This document shows, piece after piece, positions 1 to 6,118 of a stretch of DNA of 8,736 bases (position 1 is its first letter; the number at the start of each line of letters is the position of its first letter). A model generated the notes under the pieces. The model was not told the DNA's origin. It made no database searches and worked only from the letters and a program-made list of their open reading frames with translations. The stretch covers positions 1 to 8,736 of the forward strand of contig JBCDBY010000195.1 in assembly GCA_039182715.1 (NCBI GenBank). Reading direction: 5' to 3'. Origin of the DNA: JBCDBY01 sp039182715. Lineage in GTDB: Bacteria > Planctomycetota > PLA2. Made by a program: the position numbers and the translations under genes.

Positions 1-2
1 GA

Positions 3-119
3 TCGTCGAGATCGAGGAATCCCGAGGAAGCCGTGGCGGAAGTCACTGCGACGAGGGATGACCCAGAAGGCATTCCCGAGATCGACGATCCGGACCGGCC
101 AGAACCCGCGGGGGCTTGA
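3..119 (+). CDS. Possible C-terminal end of a rightward gene (partial)
   Basis: One forward frame stays open from the left edge to a TGA at 117-119, giving 38 residues. Its last part is acidic and proline-rich (around EGIPEIDDPDRPEPAGA), like many disordered C-termini. Third-codon GC is about two thirds, lower than expected for the neighbours. A second forward frame is also open to a TGA at 121-123 but reads as arginine-rich shadow sequence. If real, the gene would converge on the FHA-kinase with an 11-bp gap between stops. No family can be named from so short a stretch, and it may be non-coding. Confidence 0.3.
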   Translation, partial: SSRSRNPEEAVAEVTATRDDPEGIPEIDDPDRPEPAGA

Positions 120-129
120 ATGATGCAGG

Positions 130-1572
130 CTACGCTCGGGAGGCTTTTGCCTTCTTGGCGCGCAGTTTGAGGATCTTCTTGTGGCGGCCGAGCTCTTCCT
201 TGCCGTCCGCGCTCTTGCGCCACTGCGCGATCGCCTCGCGCAGCCGGTTGGCCGACTGGTAGCGCTCCGTCGGGTGTTTGCGCATGAGCTTCATGGCGAC
301 CTCGGCGAGCCCCTCCGGCACGTGCTCGTCGACATCGCACGGGTGGGGCGGGTCGGTCTTCATGTTCGCGGCGAGGATCTCCACGTTACTCTTGCCGGTG
401 AAGGGCCGCCGTCCGGTCAGCAGGTAGTACATGACCGCGCCGAGGCTGTAGAGGTCGGCACGGCCGTCCACCGCGCCCATCTTGCCGCGCGCGATCTGCT
501 CCGGGCTCAGGAAGGCGGGCGTTCCCATGATGAGCCCTTCGGCCGTCCTGGTGGAATCCTCCTGCTCGCGCTCGACCGTCGCGATGCCGAAGTCGATCAG
601 CTTGATCTCGTCCTCGCGGTCGAGGATCACGTTCTGCGGCTTGATGTCGCGGTGCCAGATGTTGCGCCCGTGCACCAGCGCCAGCACGTCGGCGAGCTTG
701 TCGACGATGTCCGCCACCTGCCAGAAGGTGAGGTTGCGCTGGAACCCGGCGCGCAGCAGGTCCTCGCCGTCGATGAACTCCATCGCGATGAAGTGCATGC
801 CGCCGTGCATCGCGAGGTCGCGCACCTTGACGATGTTCGGGTGGTCGAACGCGGAGATCGCCCACGCCTCCTGCTTGAAGCGCGCGATTGCCTGCTCGTC
901 CACGCGGTCGCTTTTGAGCACCTTGAGCGCCACCTGGTGCCCCCCGCGCGTGTGCTGCGCCTTGAACACCACACCCATGCCGCCTTCCTGCAGGCATTTC
1001 GTCAGCCGGTACCGGCCGAACAGGTAGCGCGTGTCGCCCTTGGAGAGCGCCGACTGGAACGCCTCGCGGTCCTTCAGCAGGCCCTGCAGCTGCTCCTCCG
1101 ACTCGATGCGCTCCGCCGGCGTGTCGGGCTCGGGGGGCGGCTCCGGGGTCTTCTCGGTCTTCCTCTCCGGCTTGGGGCGCGTCGGCGCGATCGGCTTCCG
1201 GCTGCGCGCCTTGTCCTTCTTGGACACGAGCACGATCGGCTCCTTCGGCTTCGCGGGCTTCGGCTCCTCGACCGGCTCGGGCGCGGCCGTGTCGACGAAC
1301 TCCATCACGCAATTGCCGATCTGCAGGCGGTCGCCGTCCTTGAGGCGCGCCTGCTGCAGTCGCTCGCCGTTCAGCAGCGTGCCATTGGTCGAGTCGAGAT
1401 CCTTGGCCGCCCACGAGCCGTCCTGCAGCTTGCCCAGCCGCAGATGCTCGCGCGAAGCGCCCTTGGCCGGCACGGTGAGATCGAGGCCCGGCTGCCGCCC
1501 GACCGTCATCGGGCTCTTGGCGAGGGGAACCTCGACGGTCTTGCCGTCGAACGACACACGCAGCAGGGGCAC
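130..1572 (-). CDS. FHA domain - Ser/Thr protein kinase fusion
   Basis: Soluble Hanks-type Ser/Thr kinase of 480 residues. An N-terminal FHA domain (about 5-95) shows GR at 25-26, SREH at 40-43 and STNGT from 61, the usual phosphothreonine-binding signature. A Pro/Lys/Glu-rich linker (about 96-150) leads to the kinase domain (about 187-452): glycine loop EGGMG ending at 200, VALK with Lys217, alpha-C Glu235, HRDIKPQN at 307-314 (catalytic Asp309), DFG at 327-329 and SPE at 356-358. The residues needed for catalysis are present, but the first glycine of the GxGxxG loop is Gln195. The tail is Lys/Arg-rich. No transmembrane segment or extracellular sensor is visible, so it should act in the cytoplasm, with the FHA domain docking phosphorylated partners or the kinase itself. 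The start is a GTG at 1572, the only common start codon in frame near the FHA domain, with no clear Shine-Dalgarno. It is transcribed divergently from the anchored protein at 1647. Targets are unknown. Confidence 0.95.
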   Translation of the reverse strand: MPLLRVSFDGKTVEVPLAKSPMTVGRQPGLDLTVPAKGASREHLRLGKLQDGSWAAKDLDSTNGTLLNGERLQQARLKDGDRLQIGNCVMEFVDTAAPEPVEEPKPAKPKEPIVLVSKKDKARSRKPIAPTRPKPERKTEKTPEPPPEPDTPAERIESEEQLQGLLKDREAFQSALSKGDTRYLFGRYRLTKCLQEGGMGVVFKAQHTRGGHQVALKVLKSDRVDEQAIARFKQEAWAISAFDHPNIVKVRDLAMHGGMHFIAMEFIDGEDLLRAGFQRNLTFWQVADIVDKLADVLALVHGRNIWHRDIKPQNVILDREDEIKLIDFGIATVEREQEDSTRTAEGLIMGTPAFLSPEQIARGKMGAVDGRADLYSLGAVMYYLLTGRRPFTGKSNVEILAANMKTDPPHPCDVDEHVPEGLAEVAMKLMRKHPTERYQSANRLREAIAQWRKSADGKEELGRHKKILKLRAKKAKASRA

Positions 1573-1646
1573 GGACGGGACATGATACGGATCCGGCGGC
1601 TTCGAAGGGAGCCGGGCTCGATGTCGTCTAAAATTGCGGGGAGGTC
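1573..1646. promoter_or_regulatory. Divergent intergenic region, probable promoters
   Basis: These 74 bp separate the start codons of two divergent genes, so promoters for both probably lie here or just inside the genes. On the plus strand, TAAAAT at 1629-1634 matches the sigma-70 -10 consensus at five of six positions and is AT-rich for this DNA. On the minus strand, TATCAT (1587 to 1582) also matches at five of six. Neither has a convincing -35 box at normal spacing, and both lie very close to their start codons. The hexamers are seen; promoter activity is inferred. Confidence 0.3.
1638..1644 (+). promoter_or_regulatory. Ribosome binding site for the gene at 1647
   Basis: GGGGAGG lies just upstream of the ATG at 1647. 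It is a strong Shine-Dalgarno core but leaves only two bases before the start codon, closer than usual. It supports this ATG because the first residues then form the hydrophobic anchor. Confidence 0.55.
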
Positions 1647-3620
1647 ATGTCGCGTTCGCACCTCATTCTGGGCCTCGTGGTCGTCCTCGTGGCGTCCCTG
1701 TCCGTCGCGCTCTACCGCATGGCGTTCACGGAGCCGGAGCGTTCGCCCCAGGTCGAGGAGCCGGAGCGCAAGGTCCGCAAGCGGCCGCCGCGCATCATCA
1801 AGCGCCGCCCCGTCGCGCCGCCCAAGGAGGAGACGAAGGCGCAGGACCCCGGGGAGGCGGCCGAGGACGCCGATGCGCCGGGCAGCAACGAGAAGTCGGC
1901 GGAGGAGCTGATCGCCGAGGGCGAAATGGCGGAGCTGACGCTCGAGCTTGTACGGGCCAAGGAGCAGGAGGACCGCACGATCACCGTGAGCGTCTTCGAC
2001 GAGGCGTCCGATCCGATCCTCGATGCGCTGGTCGTGATTCGCAGCCGCGGCGAGATCATCTTCCGCGACCGGGCGGATTCCGATGGCGTTGTCGAGTTCG
2101 AGCCCTACGAGGAGGAGGAGGGCCCGTTCCGCATTGACGTGATCGCCGACGAGTTCTCGCCGGGCAGCGTGGAAGAGGTCCGGCCGGGCGCGACGGAGCG
2201 GTTCGTGCTGCAGGCGCAGGCGTGGGTCGAGGGCGTCGTGGATGCACCGTCCAAGGGACACGGCGTCGTGACCCTCTTCACCCGGAACGGCCGGCGCACG
2301 ACGACACCCGAGGCGGACGGCAGCTTCTACTTCGGCGGCCTCGACCCGGGTTCGGTCACCGTGCAGGCGTCCGTCGATCCATACGGCGTCGACTCGGAGA
2401 CGATCCAGGTCATCGCGGGCCGCGGGCAGTTCGTGCGGCTCCGCGTGCGGCTGAAGAACCGCGTCCGCGTCTTCGGGCGCATCAAGGGATGGCCGCGGCC
2501 GAACATCCCCGGCTCCAAGGTGTGGATCAACGGCGTACCGGTGAACGTCACACAGAACGGCACCTACATCTTCAAGAAGGCGATTCTCGGCCTCAACGAG
2601 TTCGTCGCCGACGTGCCGACCAAGGCACTCAAGCAGGAGCGCTTCTTCATCAAGGGCCGGCAGTCGTCCGAATACAACTTCGCGCTCGAGGCGGAGGCGT
2701 TCCTGCGCGGCACCGTCTTCGCCATCGCCGATCGCGCGCGGCTGGAAGGCGCCGAGGTTCGCATCGGGGTCGACTACGACGATCCGCTCAACGACGAGGC
2801 GCCGCTGTTCCCGATTCGGAAGGTGCCGCTGGCGTTCACCAACGACGAGGGCAAGTTCACGATCGGCAAACTGCAGCCCGGCATGCAGTACGTGCTCTCG
2901 GTCGTCAAGGAGCCGCACGCGCATTTCACCGGGAGCTTCACGGCGAAGTCGCTCGGCCAGCATCGCATCGGCCTGGCCAGCGAGCCCTACCTGTTCGGCA
3001 AGCTGCGCGGTATCGGCGGCGTTCCCCGCAATGCGCGCATTCGCGCCTACCGACTGCTCGAGCAGCCCGACCGGCGCCGCTTCAACGTCGAACGCTGGGA
3101 CCACGTCTCCAGCGGCCGCGACGTGAAAGGCTTCTACGGCCTGAGCGGACTCATGCCGGATCTCTACGTCATTCGCGCCGAGGCGCCGGGCTTCGGCGCC
3201 ATGGAGACGATCGTCGATCTGCGCGGCTTCGGCGCCGGGCGCATGGACCTCCGGCTGCGCAAGGGCGAGTTCCAGACGAGCGCCGACGCCGAGCTGCTCA
3301 AGCGGCTGCCGCCCGTGATCTACGACGACGAGGAGCTGCCGCCCGAAGAGCGCGACAACCGCACCATCCTCAAGATCGACGTGAAGCGCCCGCCCGCTTC
3401 GGTGCCCTTCCCCGGCGTGCGCATCCGCTTCTTCGAGGGCGAGATGGAGTACACCGCGCCCGTGTCCTTCACCGGGGACTCGTACGAGCTCGTCGGTCTG
3501 GAGGAGGCTTCGTACCGCGCGACGCTCACGCACGGCCTGCTCGAGAAGCCGATCGTGGTTGAAGGCGTCATCGTCCGCCGCGGCGAGCCCTTCCAGCTCC
3601 GCTTCCGCGAAAGCGAATAG
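1647..3620 (+). CDS. Membrane-anchored multi-module carboxypeptidase-regulatory-like protein
   Basis: A 657-residue protein with a short N-terminus and one hydrophobic helix (about 6-23, rich in Leu and Val). No cleavage site is obvious, so it is probably a signal anchor with the rest outside the cytoplasm. Residues about 28-105 form a charged, Pro/Lys/Glu-rich stretch that looks disordered. The remainder is a chain of about six beta-sandwich-like modules, beginning near residues 111, 192, 271, 352, 449 and 573. Several show the signature of carboxypeptidase-regulatory-like or transthyretin-like folds: an acidic-Gly turn, an aromatic strand, then a short loop ending in a Pro-Gly or similar turn. 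The clearest are at 220-232 (ADGSFYFGGL), 398 onward (NDEGKFTIGKLQPG) and 495 onward (GFYGLSGLMPDLYVI). No catalytic motif is visible, so a structural, adhesive or binding role outside the membrane is likely. It is followed after 10 bp by a lipoprotein gene, probably in the same transcript. The fold call is fairly secure; the substrate is unknown. Confidence 0.85.
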   Translation: MSRSHLILGLVVVLVASLSVALYRMAFTEPERSPQVEEPERKVRKRPPRIIKRRPVAPPKEETKAQDPGEAAEDADAPGSNEKSAEELIAEGEMAELTLELVRAKEQEDRTITVSVFDEASDPILDALVVIRSRGEIIFRDRADSDGVVEFEPYEEEEGPFRIDVIADEFSPGSVEEVRPGATERFVLQAQAWVEGVVDAPSKGHGVVTLFTRNGRRTTTPEADGSFYFGGLDPGSVTVQASVDPYGVDSETIQVIAGRGQFVRLRVRLKNRVRVFGRIKGWPRPNIPGSKVWINGVPVNVTQNGTYIFKKAILGLNEFVADVPTKALKQERFFIKGRQSSEYNFALEAEAFLRGTVFAIADRARLEGAEVRIGVDYDDPLNDEAPLFPIRKVPLAFTNDEGKFTIGKLQPGMQYVLSVVKEPHAHFTGSFTAKSLGQHRIGLASEPYLFGKLRGIGGVPRNARIRAYRLLEQPDRRRFNVERWDHVSSGRDVKGFYGLSGLMPDLYVIRAEAPGFGAMETIVDLRGFGAGRMDLRLRKGEFQTSADAELLKRLPPVIYDDEELPPEERDNRTILKIDVKRPPASVPFPGVRIRFFEGEMEYTAPVSFTGDSYELVGLEEASYRATLTHGLLEKPIVVEGVIVRRGEPFQLRFRESE

Positions 3621-3630
3621 AATTCGTGCC

Positions 3631-4728
3631 GTGGGAACACGGCCGGCCCTGCTCCTCCTGCTCGTCGTCACCGGCGCGTGCACGCGGCTCAACCGGCAGG
3701 GCGGATCGCTGCACGTGCAGCGCGGCAGCATGGAGTCCGTGCGCGAGGAGGTGGCGCGCGACAACGTGCCGATGCGCTGGCGCGAGGTGCAGGGCACGTA
3801 CGTGACCGCGGACGTCATCAAGGGCGACGACGCGCTCCCCGGCCCGCTCGCGCTGCAGCACGCGAACGGTTTCTCCACGGTGCGCCTGCGCTTTCCCTAC
3901 GACGGGGGCGGCGTCGGCGCGTGCATCCTCAGTGGCCGGACGCCGCTGCGCGCCGAGCGCGCCATCGTCGAGACGATCTGGATTCCCGCGCTCGGATTCA
4001 ACTGGTTGCACCCGGTCGCGCGTCTGCGGCTGGAGGGTTCGCTCGACGTCGAGCAATGGAAGAAGCAGCATCGCGAGATCTTCGAGGACCCCGCGCCCTA
4101 CCGCGACCTGATCGACGACCTCAAGGAGCCGCGCGTGCGCTACAAGGTGGCGCGCGGCGTCGAGCGCGCGACGCGCCTCAATCGGCCGCGGCCGGTGCTG
4201 CAGACGTGGGAGCTGGCCGGCGTCTACCGCGGCAAGCAGGAGGTCGAGGATTGGCAGGAGCTGGTCCAGCTTGCGTTGACCAAGGGCCGCATCGATCTGC
4301 TCGACGGATGCGTGGCCGTCCTGCGCGAGTACTCGCTCGGCCGCCGCGAGGGCTGGTTCTTCCACGAGGTGCCGCTCCAACACCTGGTGCTCGCGACCGA
4401 GGTCGAGCGCATCGGATCGGAGTGGAGCTGGGTCGGCCACACCGCGATCACCGCGGAGCGCCCGATCTACGACGTGCCGCCGCTGCCCGAGGGGCTCCCG
4501 CCGATCTCCATGCGCATGGTGACCGTGCAGGACCGCAGCTACCGCGTCGGTCCGGGGCCGCTCACGTACGGGTTGCTCTCGACGTTCAGCTTCGTCGGGG
4601 CGTTCCTGATCGAGTACGGCCTGCAGTGGCTGCCGGATGGCGACGCCTTCTCCGGCTGGTTCGACAACTGGAGCGGCAGCGGCCAGGGCCAGGCCTACCG
4701 CCGCCGCAACAACCGCGGCAACCCGTAG
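3631..4728 (+). CDS. Predicted lipoprotein of unknown function
   Basis: I do not recognise a family. The start is taken as the GTG at 3631, giving 365 residues that begin MGTRPALLLLLVVTGAC. This is a short basic N-terminus, a leucine-rich core and Cys17 in a lipobox-like site (Thr-Gly-Ala-Cys). Threonine at -3 is unusual, so lipidation is probable rather than certain. The frame stays open upstream to an ATG at 3559, but that start would overlap the previous gene by 62 bp and bury the signal sequence behind a Ser/Ala-rich run. The mature part is rich in Trp, Arg and Glu, with a moderately hydrophobic segment at 311-334 that contains a Glu and may be a buried helix or weak membrane contact. The C-terminus is Gly/Asn/Arg-rich. 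It begins 10 bp after the anchored protein's stop with no good Shine-Dalgarno, so translational coupling is likely, and the two products may act together at the envelope. Confidence 0.75.
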   Translation: MGTRPALLLLLVVTGACTRLNRQGGSLHVQRGSMESVREEVARDNVPMRWREVQGTYVTADVIKGDDALPGPLALQHANGFSTVRLRFPYDGGGVGACILSGRTPLRAERAIVETIWIPALGFNWLHPVARLRLEGSLDVEQWKKQHREIFEDPAPYRDLIDDLKEPRVRYKVARGVERATRLNRPRPVLQTWELAGVYRGKQEVEDWQELVQLALTKGRIDLLDGCVAVLREYSLGRREGWFFHEVPLQHLVLATEVERIGSEWSWVGHTAITAERPIYDVPPLPEGLPPISMRMVTVQDRSYRVGPGPLTYGLLSTFSFVGAFLIEYGLQWLPDGDAFSGWFDNWSGSGQGQAYRRRNNRGNP

Positions 4729-4743
4729 GTTTCGAAGCCGCGA

Positions 4744-4891
4744 TTGGCCACAGAAACACAGAAACACAGAAGTGTGCGTTCTTTCGTACGTCGTTCATCG
4801 GCGCCTTCGGCTCGAACCGAGGACATGAAATAGAAGAAGGGCGCCGGGTCGAACCCGACGCCCTTCTGTGTTTCTGTGTTTCTGTGGCCAA
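4744..4891. repeat. 148-bp element with perfect 29-bp inverted terminal arms
   Basis: The left arm (4744-4772) and right arm (4863-4891) are perfect reverse complements over 29 bp, separated by 90 bp. Within the left arm, 4749-4772 is three tandem 8-mers: CACAGAAA twice, then CACAGAAG. The element starts 15 bp after the stop of the rightward lipoprotein gene and ends at the base next to the stop codon (4892-4894) of the leftward operon, so it almost exactly fills the convergent gap. The arms are clearly AT-richer than the surrounding genes. The interior holds a GC-rich hairpin (4835-4867) and a weaker one (4805-4822). It has no coding capacity for a transposase. It could be a non-autonomous mobile palindromic repeat (MITE- or REP-like), a bidirectional terminator, or both. 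I recall CACAGA-type palindromes dispersed in other environmental bacterial genomes, but cannot confirm relatedness here. Confidence 0.85.
4824..4867 (-). terminator. Probable intrinsic terminator of the HtrA-like operon
   Basis: A 9-bp outer stem pairs 4835-4843 (AGAAGGGCG) with 4859-4867. A C/A mismatch (4844/4858) is followed by a 5-bp inner stem (CGGGT at 4845-4849 with ACCCG at 4853-4857) and a 3-base loop. Reading leftward, the stem is followed by the T-rich run TCTATTT. It starts 25 bp past the operon's last stop codon, which suits an intrinsic terminator. Reading rightward, the trailing sequence is also T-rich but broken by G, so weaker bidirectional action is possible. Confidence 0.5.
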
Positions 4892-6118
4892 CTAGCGCCC
4901 AGGCTTTCCTCGTTCCGGCATGCCCGGCATCTTCGCCCCCGTCGGCAGCTTGCCGCCCTGCGGTCGCGGCTTCGGCCGCGCTCCGAAGGTGATCTTGCGG
5001 TTCAGCTCCTGCTCGCCGCGCTGCACGGTCAGCATCGCCGTGTCGCCCGCGCGGCTGCGGCCGATCGCGAAGCGCAGCGTGAACGCGTTCTTCACCGGTT
5101 GGCCGTTGAACTTCGTGATCACGTCGCCCGCCTTCAGGCCCGCCTTGGCGGCCGCCTGCTCGGGCGCGATCGCGGTGATCTTCGCGCCGGTCTCGGTGCG
5201 GTCCTCCTCGAGCCCCACGCCGAGGTAGGCCGGCAGAAGCTCCTTGTCCTCCTGCGCCAGCCGCTCGATGAGCACTTCCGGATCGGGGATCGGCACGGCG
5301 AACCCGATGCCGCAGTCGTACCAGTTGGGGTTGGTCTGCTCGCCCCGCGCGCCGAGCGGCACGATGAGTCCGTAGACGTTGCCCTCGATGTCGATGAGCG
5401 GGCCGCCGTAGTTGCTCGGTGAGCAGGCGGCGTCGGTCTGCAGCGCGATGCCGCCGACGCGATTCTTCGCCGAGATGACGCCGTACTTGATCTCCACGCC
5501 GCGCTTCGGCAGCGCCTTGCCGACGGCGAAGGACCACGCGCCCTCCTGCACCTTGGACGGGTCGCGGAAGCGCGGCAGCGGCAGGTCGGACGCGTCGATC
5601 TTCAGCAGCGCCAAGCCCGCCGCCCGGTCGATGCCGAGCAGCTGCGCGGCGTGCGCGCGCCCGTCGCTGGTCGTGACGACCGTCGCCTGCGGCTTGGAGT
5701 CGAAGTTCCACGCCGACGTGAGGATGAAGCCGTCCTCGCTGATGATGAGCCCGGTCGTCGGGCCCTCCGCCTTCTTGAAGCCGGGAATCGCGAGCAGCTT
5801 CTGGAACTCGTTCTTGAAGCGAGGCGTGCGGTCCTTGCGCTCGCCTCCGCCGCCGCCCGGGTCGTTTTCTTCGCCCGGCATCGGCCGCGCCTCGTCGTCG
5901 CCCTCGCGCGGGCGCACGGGGCCCTCCTCGTCGACCTTGAAGCGGTTGGGTACGTCGACGCGGCGAATGCCGCCGACCGTGGTGATGCGCACCACGCTCG
6001 GTTCGATCCTGGCGATCGCGCGACGCACCGTCAGTTGCAGCGCCTCGACCTCATCGAGTTCGTCGGCATGCGCCGACGTCCACGCGAGCGCGAGCAGAAG
6101 GGCGATCGTGATTCTCAT
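4892..6118 (-). CDS. HtrA-like (S1C) pseudoprotease with PDZ domain, Trp/Gly/Tyr in place of the triad
   Basis: A 408-residue secreted protein and the last gene of the operon. The signal peptide is MRITIALLLALAWTSAHA, with likely cleavage after residue 18. A trypsin-like double barrel (about 30-290) is followed by a PDZ domain (about 297-378; carboxylate loop near AYLGVGL, conserved GLKAGDVITKFNGQPV) and a basic Pro/Gly-rich tail. Fold landmarks survive (TGLIISEDGFILT, LALLKID, YGGPLIDIEG, GIGFAVPI), but against the HtrA pattern His is Trp137, Asp is Gly168 and the catalytic Ser is Tyr237 (SPSNYGG for NPGNSGG). Hydrolysis by the normal mechanism is therefore not expected. Residues about 51-115 form a long acidic and Gly-rich insertion where DegP carries its LA loop. 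Only two cysteines are present, Cys232 and Cys269, both near the former active site. The ATG at 6118 is preceded by AAGGAG at 8-base spacing and overlaps the upstream stop as ATGA. A scaffold, chaperone or regulatory role is inferred. Confidence 0.9.
   Translation of the reverse strand: MRITIALLLALAWTSAHADELDEVEALQLTVRRAIARIEPSVVRITTVGGIRRVDVPNRFKVDEEGPVRPREGDDEARPMPGEENDPGGGGGERKDRTPRFKNEFQKLLAIPGFKKAEGPTTGLIISEDGFILTSAWNFDSKPQATVVTTSDGRAHAAQLLGIDRAAGLALLKIDASDLPLPRFRDPSKVQEGAWSFAVGKALPKRGVEIKYGVISAKNRVGGIALQTDAACSPSNYGGPLIDIEGNVYGLIVPLGARGEQTNPNWYDCGIGFAVPIPDPEVLIERLAQEDKELLPAYLGVGLEEDRTETGAKITAIAPEQAAAKAGLKAGDVITKFNGQPVKNAFTLRFAIGRSRAGDTAMLTVQRGEQELNRKITFGARPKPRPQGGKLPTGAKMPGMPERGKPGR

Noticed and set aside
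1..90. 9-bp inverted match GATCGTCGA (1-9) and TCGACGATC (82-90)
   Set aside because: It is short, widely spaced and inside a probable coding tail. Palindromic CG/GATC-rich words are common in DNA of this composition.
181..1911. Long forward open frame (576 residues) opposite the kinase gene
   Set aside because: It lies antisense to a gene with unmistakable FHA and kinase motifs. Its product is a Leu/Arg/Ala/His-rich shadow typical of the reverse frame in GC-rich genes, and it runs on into the next gene out of frame.
1506..3878. 790-residue reverse-strand open frame opposite the anchored protein gene
   Set aside because: The forward frame has a Shine-Dalgarno, a membrane anchor and repeated fold signatures. 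The reverse product is low-complexity Arg/Leu/Asp/Ala sequence with no domain, and it overlaps three real genes.
3568..4767. 399-residue reverse-strand open frame opposite the lipoprotein gene
   Set aside because: It would run into the inverted-repeat element and overlap the forward gene entirely. Its composition is shadow-like and it has no recognisable motif.
4749..4772. Short tandem 8-mers considered as a CRISPR or satellite array
   Set aside because: There are only three 8-bp units without spacers, mirrored in the opposite arm. They are part of the inverted-repeat element and not an array.
4841..4859. tRNA T-arm-like sequence (GGGTCGAACCC) in the convergent gap
   Set aside because: The loop is too short, it lacks the TTC of a T-loop, and there is no acceptor, anticodon or D arm around it. 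It is the tip of the terminator-like hairpin.
4637..4891. Small open frames across the convergent gap on both strands
   Set aside because: They read through the inverted repeat giving peptides of the HRNTETQK or LCFCVSVAN type, which come from translating the repeated 8-mers. None has a Shine-Dalgarno or coherent composition.
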